Below are positions 50,256 to 59,439 of a DNA stretch of 64,000 nucleotides, piece by piece. The notes under the pieces are model-generated. The model made no database searches. It saw only the letters and a list, made by a program, of their open reading frames with translations, and had not been told where the DNA came from. Location of the stretch: positions 1 through 64,000 of the forward strand of contig JAQGON010000016.1 of NCBI GenBank assembly GCA_028293565.1, given 5' to 3'. Within the stretch, counting starts at the first letter, position 1. The number at the start of each line of letters is the position of its first letter. The translations under genes were made by a program, and so were the position numbers. This DNA is from Verrucomicrobiota bacterium (GTDB lineage: Bacteria; Verrucomicrobiota; Verrucomicrobiia; Opitutales; Opitutaceae).

Positions 50256-51502
50256 AACGTGCGGCCGTCCTCCTCCTGTGGCTCGCGGGCGCCCTGGCGC
50301 CGGGGCGCGCGGCGGAGGATTTCATCGACCGGCTGGACGAGGCGCTGACGACCAGCGCCTTCGAGGGACAATTCCGCGCGCGGCTGAGCGGCACGCTCGA
50401 TCTCGAGGGCTATGCCTTCTCGTCGCCGCCGCCGGGACTGATCGTCGCTTCCGGGAATTCCCTCTTCAACCCGCGGCTGACGCTATTCCTCGATGTCCAG
50501 CTCGGGGGGAGTTTTTATTTTTTCCTCCAGTCGCGGGTCGACCGGGGATTCGATCCGACCAATGGCGGACTCGAGGGCCGGCTCGACGAATACGCGCTCC
50601 GATTCACGCCGTGGGCGGACGGCCGGCTCAACATCCAGGTCGGAAAATTCGCGACCATCGTGGGCAACTGGGTTCACCGGCATGGCTCGTGGGACAATCC
50701 CTTCGTCACGGCGCCGCTGCCGTACGAAAACCTCACCGGCATCTGGGACGTCGCGGCGGTGCGCTCGGCGGCGACGCTGCTGCGGTGGGCGCACGTCCGG
50801 CCCAAGTCTTTTCCGGGAGGACAATTTGCGGACAATCATTTTCGCCTGCCGATCGTCTGGGGCCCGGACTATGCGACCGGCGCGGCGGTTTCCGGCGAGC
50901 TCGGGAAATTCAACTACGCGGCGGAGGTGAAGAACGGCTCGCTCTCATCGCGCCCGGATTACTGGGACACCGATGAAGTCCGCTGGACGCATCCGACGTA
51001 CAGCGGGCGTCTCGGCTATCGGCCGGATGAACGGTGGAGCTTCGGGCTCTCGGCGAGCGGGGGATCGTACCTGCTGCCCGAAGCGTCGCCGACGCTGGCG
51101 CCCGGGCGGGATGCCGGCGACTATCGCGAGGTGGTGATCGCGCAGGACGCCGCGTACGCCTGGCATCACTGGCAGGTCTGGGCGGAGGTCTATGAGACGC
51201 GCTTCGAAATTCCCACCGTGGGCGACGTGACCACGACCGCCTGGTATCTGGAGACCAAGTACAAGTTCACCCCGCAGTTTTCCGGCGCGGTCCGCTGGAA
51301 CCAGCAGGTGTTCGGAACGATCGCGGATCCGGTCGGGGTGCAGGGCCCGTGGGGGTACGACACGTGGCGCATCGATGTCGCGCCGAGCTATCGCCTCACG
51401 CCGCACGCGCAGCTCAAGCTCCAGTATAGCCTGCAGCCCGAGCATCTCGGCCTGCGAAGCTACGATCACCTCGTCGCGGCGCAGCTGACGGTCAGGTTTT
51501 AG
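50252..51502 (+). CDS. Putative outer-membrane beta-barrel/porin
   Basis: Signal peptide; alternating beta-strand pattern; RLNIQVGKFATIVGNWVHRHGSWDNPF; C-terminal LTVRF. Confidence 0.72.
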   Translation: MKRAAVLLLWLAGALAPGRAAEDFIDRLDEALTTSAFEGQFRARLSGTLDLEGYAFSSPPPGLIVASGNSLFNPRLTLFLDVQLGGSFYFFLQSRVDRGFDPTNGGLEGRLDEYALRFTPWADGRLNIQVGKFATIVGNWVHRHGSWDNPFVTAPLPYENLTGIWDVAAVRSAATLLRWAHVRPKSFPGGQFADNHFRLPIVWGPDYATGAAVSGELGKFNYAAEVKNGSLSSRPDYWDTDEVRWTHPTYSGRLGYRPDERWSFGLSASGGSYLLPEASPTLAPGRDAGDYREVVIAQDAAYAWHHWQVWAEVYETRFEIPTVGDVTTTAWYLETKYKFTPQFSGAVRWNQQVFGTIADPVGVQGPWGYDTWRIDVAPSYRLTPHAQLKLQYSLQPEHLGLRSYDHLVAAQLTVRF

Positions 51503-51742
51503 CGCTCCGCTCCGGATTTTTTTAACCGCGAAGGTCGCGAAGGCCGCGAAGAAAAGTCACGGCTGCGCTCTTCCGGTCTTTGCGCGCTTTGCGTTCTTCG
51601 CGATGAAATTCCCCGGTCTTCGCCGGCGCGGGAGGGGGGGTAACAACCCTGTTACGATCGTCGTCTTTTACCGACGCAGAGGTTCACGGATGATTTTTGG
51701 GTCGAAGCTCCGCCATTCACGTTGCCCAAAATTTCCGATCCC

Positions 51743-53863
51743 ATGAAACTCCGGTTCACCTCCTCCCTCCAGCGCCGCCTGCAGTGGTTCAATCTCCCGA
51801 CCGCGATGTTGATCGCGCTGCTCCAGCGCACGCCGGTGATCCGCATGGTCGCCGCCATCGAGGAGTGCGTGGTTTCCTCGCCGGTCTCCGCCGTCTTGAA
51901 ATCCATCGCGACCGCCGCCGCGTCGCTCGGCGCGATCAACTCGATGGCGGGCGCGACGCCCCTGGTGCCCTCGAGCGGCACCGAGTCAGGCATCACGGTC
52001 ACGGTGGGCGCCTCGGTTGCGGTCGCCTACACCGCCAACAGTCCTCTCGGGCCGGGCACGTCGTGGGCCATTGCGGGAACCGTTCCTCCCGGGCTCTCCT
52101 TCTCGGGCGAAGGCGGCAGCAGTCTCATGCTGAGCGGAATACCGACGACCGCCGGGTCGTTTCCGATTACGATCAAGGCGTTCGGTCCCAACAATGAGGA
52201 GGTGGGCTATGCCTACACGATAACCGTGCTGGCTGGAGGGCCGCCCACGCTGCCCGCGTTTACCACGCAACCCGCGGGCCAGACCGTTTCGGCCGGCGCG
52301 AATGTCACCTTCACGGTGGCGGCCTCCGGCTCGCCCACGCCGACCCTCCAATGGAAAAAAGGGACGACGGATATTCCGGGAGCCACGAGCACGACCCTGA
52401 CCTTGAATAATGTCCAGACGACCGACAGCGGGAGCTATACGGCGGTCGCCACGAATTCGGCGGGGAGTGTGACGAGCAACGCGGCCACCCTGACGGTGAA
52501 TCCCGGCGCCTCGGCCCCGGCCTTTACCACCCAGCCCGTCGCCCAGTCGGTCGCGACGGGTGGCACCGCCACGTTCACCGTCGCGGTGTCGGGCTCGCCG
52601 ACGCCGACGATCCAGTGGCGGAAGGGCGCGACGGATATTGCCGGCGCCACGGGCCTGACGCTGACGTTGCTGAACGTGCAGGCGTCGGATGGCGCGACTT
52701 ATACCGCGGTGGCCACCAACTCGGCGGGCACGGCCACGAGCACCAGCGTCTTGCTGACGGTCACGATTTCAACGGTTCCATCGATCACTGCGCAACCGCA
52801 GGGTCATAGCCTGGCCACGGGCAGTTCCGTGGTCTTCAACGTCGGAGTTTCCGGCGGAGGCCTTTCCTACCAGTGGAAGAAAAACGGCGCCGCCATCTCG
52901 GGCGCGACCTCGGCGCAGTACCTGATTTCGAACGCCCAGCCGGCGGATGCGGGCAGTTATACTGTGACCGCCACCAACGGGTCGGGGAGCGCGACCAGCA
53001 CAGGCGCGAATCTGACGGTGGCCGGCTCGGGTGATCCCGGCCGCCTGGTGAACGCCTCGGTGCGCATTGTCTCCGGCACGGGCGCAGACGTCCTGATCGT
53101 GGGCTTCGTGACCGGCGGATCGGGAACGAGCGGCAGCAAGCAGCTGTTGATCCGCGGCATCGGCCCGACCCTGACGGGATTTGGCGTCCCCGGTGCAATG
53201 GCGGACCCGCTCCTGGAAATCATTCCCAGTGGCGGCACGGTCGCCGTGGCCAGCAACGACAACTGGGGCGGCGACGCCCTCGTCGTCGCGAAGGCGAACG
53301 CCATCGGCGCATTCCCATTCCCCAGCGCGACGAGCAAGGATGCCGCGCTTCTGACGACCCTCGCGGCGGGCGTCTATTCCGCAAAGATCAGCGGCGTCGG
53401 CAGCACGACGGGCACGGTGCTCGCGGAAATGTACGACGCGAATCCGTCGGTGTTCGACCCCACCTCGCCGCGCATCATCAACCTCTCGGCCCGCGCGACG
53501 ATGGCGAACGACAATCCGTTGATCGCCGGCTTCGTGATCGGGGGATCGACGGCGAAGACCCTCATGATCCGCGCGATCGGCCCGACGTTGACGGCATTCG
53601 GCGTTCCTGGAGCGATGGCGGATCCGTCGCTGGAGATCATTCCCGGCGGAGGAACAGTGGCGATTGTCAGCAACGACAACTGGGGTGGGGCTGCCCTGCT
53701 CACGAGCACGGGCAACACGGTCGGAGCGTTCGCGCTCTCCGACAGCGCGAGCAAGGACGCCGTCATTCTCGTGACGCTGGATCCGGGTGTGTATTCCGCA
53801 AAGGTCGTCGGCGTGAGCAACTCCTCTGGCATCACGCTGATCGAGATGTACGAGATACCGTAA
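51743..53863 (+). CDS. Immunoglobulin-domain secreted protein
   Basis: Three Ig-like repeats (FTTQPAGQTVSAGANVTFTV...QWKKG..I.GAT...DSGSYTAVATNSAGSVTS) plus a two-part C-terminal module. Confidence 0.85.
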   Translation: MKLRFTSSLQRRLQWFNLPTAMLIALLQRTPVIRMVAAIEECVVSSPVSAVLKSIATAAASLGAINSMAGATPLVPSSGTESGITVTVGASVAVAYTANSPLGPGTSWAIAGTVPPGLSFSGEGGSSLMLSGIPTTAGSFPITIKAFGPNNEEVGYAYTITVLAGGPPTLPAFTTQPAGQTVSAGANVTFTVAASGSPTPTLQWKKGTTDIPGATSTTLTLNNVQTTDSGSYTAVATNSAGSVTSNAATLTVNPGASAPAFTTQPVAQSVATGGTATFTVAVSGSPTPTIQWRKGATDIAGATGLTLTLLNVQASDGATYTAVATNSAGTATSTSVLLTVTISTVPSITAQPQGHSLATGSSVVFNVGVSGGGLSYQWKKNGAAISGATSAQYLISNAQPADAGSYTVTATNGSGSATSTGANLTVAGSGDPGRLVNASVRIVSGTGADVLIVGFVTGGSGTSGSKQLLIRGIGPTLTGFGVPGAMADPLLEIIPSGGTVAVASNDNWGGDALVVAKANAIGAFPFPSATSKDAALLTTLAAGVYSAKISGVGSTTGTVLAEMYDANPSVFDPTSPRIINLSARATMANDNPLIAGFVIGGSTAKTLMIRAIGPTLTAFGVPGAMADPSLEIIPGGGTVAIVSNDNWGGAALLTSTGNTVGAFALSDSASKDAVILVTLDPGVYSAKVVGVSNSSGITLIEMYEIP

Positions 53864-54110
53864 TTCGCAGTTCGCAGTTCGGAGTTCGCAGGTCGGAATT
53901 TGGAATTCGTAATTCGTAATCGCCGGATCGGAGATCCGGCCCTGTGATCGGCAATTGTCTCGTCAAGCGGGCCATCGGGGCCTAAGATTGGGTCGGTCCC
54001 GGGGACTGATATGATTCCAACTGCCGATCGAAAAAAACACGCTGTCGGCTCCCCGGACGAACATCGGATCAAATAGATCGCGGGTGCAGCCATTGCACCG
54101 GCATTAAATC

Positions 54111-56282
54111 ATGACGCCCAAATCCAACCACGCCGCCAGGTTCCTCGCGATGGCCCTCTCCGCCGTCGCTTTGTCCGGACTCGCTCACGCCCAGGACCCG
54201 CACATCGTCCGCAAGCTCCATCTCTACACCCAGACCACGGCGGCGGCCTCCGTCGATTTTCCCGGCGCCCCCTACGAGTTCGGCGCCCAGTCCACCGCTT
54301 CCGGCGTGACGCTCCATCTTCCGGGCGGGAGCACGCAGGCGATTCCCTACGACGCGAGCGAGGATGCCTACCAGATCCTGACGCCGTTCGCGACGAAGGC
54401 GGCAATGGACGCGGCCTACCCGAACGGCACCTACACGATGACGGGCACGGGCCTTCCGACCCTGACGATGAACCTCACCACGGATCTTTATCCGGCGTCG
54501 GTTCCACAGATCACGAATGGCACCTGGAACAGCGGCGGCGTGCTGGTCATTGATCCGACCCAGAGCGTCACGCTGAACATCAGCAATTTTTCGAGTTATG
54601 CCTCCGCCGGCGTTGCAGGGCACGAGAGCTTCGATCTCCAGACCAACACGAACAGCTTCAGCAAGGAAATCGCCACGCAGGCCATCTTCGGCCTGACCGC
54701 CTCCGCCACGCCGTTCACCAGCGTGACCATTCCGGCGAACACGCTGACCACGGCGAAGGTCTACCGCGCGCAGATTCAATTCGACACGCTCTCGACCCTC
54801 GACACCACGACCGTGCCGTCGGGCGTGATCGGCCTTTTCGGGGCCCACATGGAATTCTGGGTCGCGGCCCTCGCGCCCGGAACGGCCGCCATGCCGTTGC
54901 CGGTGCTCACCAGCCAGCCCACCGACCGGGCGGCCCCGCTCGGCGGCAGCGCGACGTTCACGGCGAATGTGGTGCTTGGCGGATCCCAGACGGTGGACAT
55001 GAGGTGGTATTTCAACGGCGTTGAGCTGCCATTCAACAGCTCGAAATACCAGCTGGGCCAGAACAACACCGCCTTCAGTCTCACGATCAACAATATCGCC
55101 GCGACCGACGTCGGCAGCTATTATTTCAAGCTCGTCGACACGGGCGGCATCGTCACGAGCAACACGGCCAGCCTGACCCTGGTCGCCTTATCGGTGCCGG
55201 CGATCACTTCGCAGCCCCAGGGCCATGCCCTGGCCACGGGCAGCTCTGTGGTCTTTTCCGTCACCGCGACGGGGGGCGGGCTTTCCTTGCAGTGGAAGAA
55301 AAACGGCGTCGTCATCCCGGGCGCGACCGCGCCGCGGTATCTGATTTCGAACGCCCAGCCGGCGGATGCGGGCAGTTATACTGTGACCGCCACCAACGGG
55401 TCGGGCACTGCGACCAGCACGGGCGCCACGCTCACCGTCGCCGGCTCGGGTGATCCCGGCCGCCTGGTGAACGCCTCGGTGCGCATTGTCTCCGGCACGG
55501 GCGCAGACGTCCTGATCGTGGGCTTCGTGACCGGCGGATCGGGAACGAGCGGCAGCAAGCAGCTGCTGATCCGCGGCATCGGCCCGACGCTGACGGGATT
55601 CGGCGTCCCTGGCGCGATGGTCGATCCGTTCCTGGAAATCATTCCCAGCGGCGGCACGGTCGCCATCGCCAGCAACGACAACTGGGGCGGCGACGCCCTG
55701 GTCGTGGCGAAGGCGAACGCCATCGGCGCATTCGCGTTCCCCAGCACGACGAGCAAGGACTCCGCGCTTTTGACGACCCTCGCCGCGGGGGTCTATTCCG
55801 CGAAGATCAGCGGCGTCGGCAGCACGACGGGCACGGTGCTCGCGGAAATGTACGACGCGAATCCCTCCGTCTACAATCCGACGACTCCCCGCATCATCAA
55901 CCTCTCGGCCCGCGCGACGATGGCGAACGACAATCCGTTGATCGCCGGCTTCGTGATCGGAGGATCGACGGCGAAGACCCTCATGATCCGCGCGATCGGC
56001 CCGACCCTGACCGGGTTCGGCGTTCCCGGCGCGATGGCGGACCCGTCGCTGGAGATCATTCCCGGCGGGGGAACGGTGGCGATCGTCAGCAACGACAACT
56101 GGGGCGGGGCCGCGATCCTGACGAGCACGGGTAACTCCGTCGGAGCGTTCGCGCTCACGGACAGCGCGAGCAAGGACGCTGTCATTCTCGTGACGCTCGA
56201 CCCGGGAGTGTACTCGGCGAAGGTCCTCGGCGTGAACAACGCGTCGGGCATCACGCTGATCGAGGTGTACGAGATACCGTAA
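54111..56282 (+). CDS. Immunoglobulin-domain secreted protein, paralog of the upstream gene in its C-terminal half
   Basis: Signal peptide; Ig-like repeats; C-terminal module colinear with 52776..53863 at a constant 2419-bp offset. Confidence 0.85.
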   Translation: MTPKSNHAARFLAMALSAVALSGLAHAQDPHIVRKLHLYTQTTAAASVDFPGAPYEFGAQSTASGVTLHLPGGSTQAIPYDASEDAYQILTPFATKAAMDAAYPNGTYTMTGTGLPTLTMNLTTDLYPASVPQITNGTWNSGGVLVIDPTQSVTLNISNFSSYASAGVAGHESFDLQTNTNSFSKEIATQAIFGLTASATPFTSVTIPANTLTTAKVYRAQIQFDTLSTLDTTTVPSGVIGLFGAHMEFWVAALAPGTAAMPLPVLTSQPTDRAAPLGGSATFTANVVLGGSQTVDMRWYFNGVELPFNSSKYQLGQNNTAFSLTINNIAATDVGSYYFKLVDTGGIVTSNTASLTLVALSVPAITSQPQGHALATGSSVVFSVTATGGGLSLQWKKNGVVIPGATAPRYLISNAQPADAGSYTVTATNGSGTATSTGATLTVAGSGDPGRLVNASVRIVSGTGADVLIVGFVTGGSGTSGSKQLLIRGIGPTLTGFGVPGAMVDPFLEIIPSGGTVAIASNDNWGGDALVVAKANAIGAFAFPSTTSKDSALLTTLAAGVYSAKISGVGSTTGTVLAEMYDANPSVYNPTTPRIINLSARATMANDNPLIAGFVIGGSTAKTLMIRAIGPTLTGFGVPGAMADPSLEIIPGGGTVAIVSNDNWGGAAILTSTGNSVGAFALTDSASKDAVILVTLDPGVYSAKVLGVNNASGITLIEVYEIP

Positions 56283-56443
56283 GGTCGGAATTCGGGATTC
56301 GAAATTCGGAATTCGGGATCTGAAGTTCGCAGGCCGGAGATCGCGCAACGCGGCGTCTCCGGCCTGCGGGCTCGACTCCGCCTGCGAAAACAGCGTCAAG
56401 GAGCAGACGTGGCGATCTCGCCGTGCGAATTCCGAATTCCCGC
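56282..56443. repeat. GAATTCGGAATTCG-type inverted repeat
   Basis: ggtcggaattcgggattcgaaattcggaattcggg ... gcgaattccgaattcccgc. Confidence 0.65.
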
Positions 56444-56453
56444 ACCGCGGGAA

Positions 56454-57689
56454 TCATCCCATCTTGAAGCTCGAGCTGACCTTGAACACGGCGCTGACGA
56501 TCGCAAAGGCGATGAACCCGACGACGACAAACACCGCGAGCAGCACCACCGTGGCGATCACCTTGACGAACATATTGAGCTGGCTGGAAATGACCCGCCG
56601 GTAATTTCGCGCGATCTCGTGCAGGCTGGGGACGACATTGCCCGTGTTCTCTCCGACGGTGAGACGGTCGAGCACCAGATCCGGGAAGCAGCCGGTGCGC
56701 GTCAGCGAGCTCGAGAGCGATTCGCCCTCGATCACGCGGTCGGTCGCCTCGTGGAACGCCTGGCGGTGGACGCGGTTCGTGACCTGCCGTTCGGTCATCC
56801 GCAGCGCCTCGACGGCGGTGATGCCGTTCGCGAGGAGCACGCCGAGCGTCTGGCTGAAGGCGAGCACGGTCTGCGAGACGATGAAGGGGCCGATCAACGG
56901 CAGGCGGAGCAGCCAGGCGTCGCTGGCCGTGCGCCCGGCCTCGGTCTTGCGCCACCGCCAGAACGAGATGCCGCCGAGGATCGCGGCGACGGCGATGAAC
57001 GCGCCGTAGTGGAGGAGAAAATTGGCGCCGCCCACGAGCAGCCGCGTCGACACCGGCATTTCGCCGTGCAGCGAGTTGAAGAGCATCTGGAGGCGCGGCA
57101 GCAGGAAAAACAGGAAGAACAGCACGAGGCATCCCGCGACGAAGATCAGCAGGAGCGGGTAGGCCAGCGCGGTGAGCAGCTGCGTGCGGAGGTCGCGCTG
57201 CTCGTTCAGGTGCGCAATGAGGCGCGCGAGCGTTTCGCCCAGCGATCCGGTGGCCTCGCCCGCCTGGATCAGGCTGGTTGTCGAGGTGTCGAAGACCTCC
57301 GGATAATCGGCCATCGCCTTCGACAGCGGCGCGCCCTCGCTCAGCCGCTCCCACAGGCCGCCGCTCAAGGTCCGCAGGCCCGGCTCCTTGATGCGCACCG
57401 ACAGCAACCGCACGGCCTCGCCCGCCGACATCCCGCTCGTCAGCAGATCGTGCAGCGCCTCGAGAAACGGCAGGCGGTGCTTCCGGTTGAGCGCGACCGC
57501 AACGGCCCCCCGCGGGGCGGCGCCGGCTTTGGCGGCTCGCGCCGGGCCGCCGCCGGCCTCGTCCACCGACACCACCTGCAGCCCGCGCGCGCCGAGGATC
57601 CGGATCGCGTCCTTCCGGCTGGGCGCCTCGAGCGAGTCCGCCACATTTTTTCCGCCCCGATCGCGGGCGCTATAGGTGAACCGGGCCAT
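56454..57689 (-). CDS. gspF: Type II secretion inner-membrane protein GspF
   Basis: FTYSARDRGGKNVADSLEAPSRKDAI...; LIQAGEATGSLGETLARL; VGENTGNVVPSLHEIA. Confidence 0.95.
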   Translation of the reverse strand: MARFTYSARDRGGKNVADSLEAPSRKDAIRILGARGLQVVSVDEAGGGPARAAKAGAAPRGAVAVALNRKHRLPFLEALHDLLTSGMSAGEAVRLLSVRIKEPGLRTLSGGLWERLSEGAPLSKAMADYPEVFDTSTTSLIQAGEATGSLGETLARLIAHLNEQRDLRTQLLTALAYPLLLIFVAGCLVLFFLFFLLPRLQMLFNSLHGEMPVSTRLLVGGANFLLHYGAFIAVAAILGGISFWRWRKTEAGRTASDAWLLRLPLIGPFIVSQTVLAFSQTLGVLLANGITAVEALRMTERQVTNRVHRQAFHEATDRVIEGESLSSSLTRTGCFPDLVLDRLTVGENTGNVVPSLHEIARNYRRVISSQLNMFVKVIATVVLLAVFVVVGFIAFAIVSAVFKVSSSFKMG

Positions 57690-57693
57690 CCGC

Positions 57694-59424
57694 TCACTTC
57701 TCCGTCACGGTGATCACGCGCAGCACCTCGTCGAGCGTGGTGAAGCCCGCCTTGACCTTTTCCCAGCCGCTCTGGCCGAGCGTGCGCATGCCGTGGCGCC
57801 GCGCCGCGTCGGCCAGCGTGCGCGTGCTCTCGCGCTTCAGCACCAGCTCGTGCATCTCGTCGTTCAGCCGGAAAATTTCGAAGATGCCGATCCGTCCGCG
57901 GTAGCCGGTCCCGCGGCAGCGATCGCATCCGACCGGGGCCTTCAGCTCGGGAATGTGGTCGGCCTCCGCCGTGTCGCAGCCGAGGATCGCGAGGCTCTCG
58001 ATGAGCTTCACCTTCGTCACCGGCGCGGGCCGCGAGCATTGCGGGCAGAGGCGCCGCACGAGCCGCTGCGCGATCACGAGCTCGATGGCCGAGGCCACGA
58101 GGAAGGGCTCGATGCCCATGTCCACCAGCCGCGTGATCGCGCCCGGCGCGTCGTTGGTGTGGAGCGTGGAAAACACCAGGTGACCCGTGAGGGATGCGCG
58201 GATGGCGATCTCGGCCGTGTCGCGGTCGCGGATTTCGCCGACCATGATGACGTCGGGATCCTGCCGGAGCACGTGCCGCAGCGCATCGGCGAAGCTCAGC
58301 CCGATCTCGGGGCGCACCTGCATCTGGTTCACTCCCGGGACCTCATACTCGATCGGATCCTCGATCGTGATGATGCGGAGGTCGGTGGAATTTATCTTCC
58401 GCAGGAAGGCGTTCAGCGACGTGCTCTTGCCGGAACCGGTCGGCCCCGTCACGAGGATGATGCCGTGCGGATAGTCGAGGATCTGCGTGATCTGCGCCTG
58501 CTCGTCCGCGCTCATCCCGAGGCGGTCCATCGTGTACGCCTCCTTTTTCTGATTCAGGAGCCGCAGCGAGATCGACTCGGCGTAGATCGTGGGAATCGTC
58601 GACACGCGGATGTCGAGCGTCGTGCTGCCGGCGCGGAAGTTGATGCGGCCGTCCTGCGGCAGGCGCTTTTCCGAGATGTTGAGCCGGGCCATGATCTTCA
58701 GGCGGGAGATGATCGCGTCCTGGAAGCGGAGCAGATTCTCCGGCACCGGCACGGGCACGAGCAGGCCGTCGACGCGGTAGCGGATCCGGAGCTGGCCCTC
58801 CTGGGGTTCCCAATGGATGTCGGTGGCCTGGTCTTCGACGGCCTGCGAAATGACATCGGTGACGAAGCGCACGACGGCCGCGTCCTCGTCGACGACTTCC
58901 TCGTGGGCGCCGACGGATTCGGGCGCGACGTAGGATTCATCGCCGTCCTCGAGCGAGCCCGAGCCGACGCCGTAATTTTCGATCAGCAGCTGATGCACCC
59001 GCTCGGGCACGGCGAGGTGCCAGACCGGCGGGCGCGGCGTGAACGTGCGCAACCAGTCGGCCATCACGTCATCGGGCAGCCAGGCCGTGGCCAGATGGAG
59101 CGGCTGGTCCGCTCCCGCCGGCATCGGCGCGGCCGAGCCGGCGGCGGGCGGCGGCCCGAAACGAATCGGAATGATCTGGTAGTCGTGCACCAGCCGGGCC
59201 GGCAGCAGGCCGCGGCCTTCGAGATCGGGCTCGAGATTGGCGGCCACATCGAGGCCGGCGCCTGCCGCCAGCTCGGCGAGGGCCTCGGGTTCCGTCAGCT
59301 GCAGCGCGGCGGCGAGGACGCCGACGCGCTTGTCGCGGGCGGCCTCGAGCACGGCCTGGCGCTGCTCATCGGTGAGCCGGGCGGCAAGGGCGGGCGGAAG
59401 GGGCGCGGAGACAGTCGCAATCAT
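57694..59424 (-). CDS. gspE: Type II secretion ATPase GspE
   Basis: Walker A VTGPTGSGKSTSLNAFL, EDPIEYEVPGVNQMQV, MVGEIRDRDTAEIAIRASLTGH, CPQC/CDRC zinc site. Confidence 0.97.
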   Translation of the reverse strand: MIATVSAPLPPALAARLTDEQRQAVLEAARDKRVGVLAAALQLTEPEALAELAAGAGLDVAANLEPDLEGRGLLPARLVHDYQIIPIRFGPPPAAGSAAPMPAGADQPLHLATAWLPDDVMADWLRTFTPRPPVWHLAVPERVHQLLIENYGVGSGSLEDGDESYVAPESVGAHEEVVDEDAAVVRFVTDVISQAVEDQATDIHWEPQEGQLRIRYRVDGLLVPVPVPENLLRFQDAIISRLKIMARLNISEKRLPQDGRINFRAGSTTLDIRVSTIPTIYAESISLRLLNQKKEAYTMDRLGMSADEQAQITQILDYPHGIILVTGPTGSGKSTSLNAFLRKINSTDLRIITIEDPIEYEVPGVNQMQVRPEIGLSFADALRHVLRQDPDVIMVGEIRDRDTAEIAIRASLTGHLVFSTLHTNDAPGAITRLVDMGIEPFLVASAIELVIAQRLVRRLCPQCSRPAPVTKVKLIESLAILGCDTAEADHIPELKAPVGCDRCRGTGYRGRIGIFEIFRLNDEMHELVLKRESTRTLADAARRHGMRTLGQSGWEKVKAGFTTLDEVLRVITVTEK

Positions 59425-59439
59425 GGCGGTGGCGCGCAG

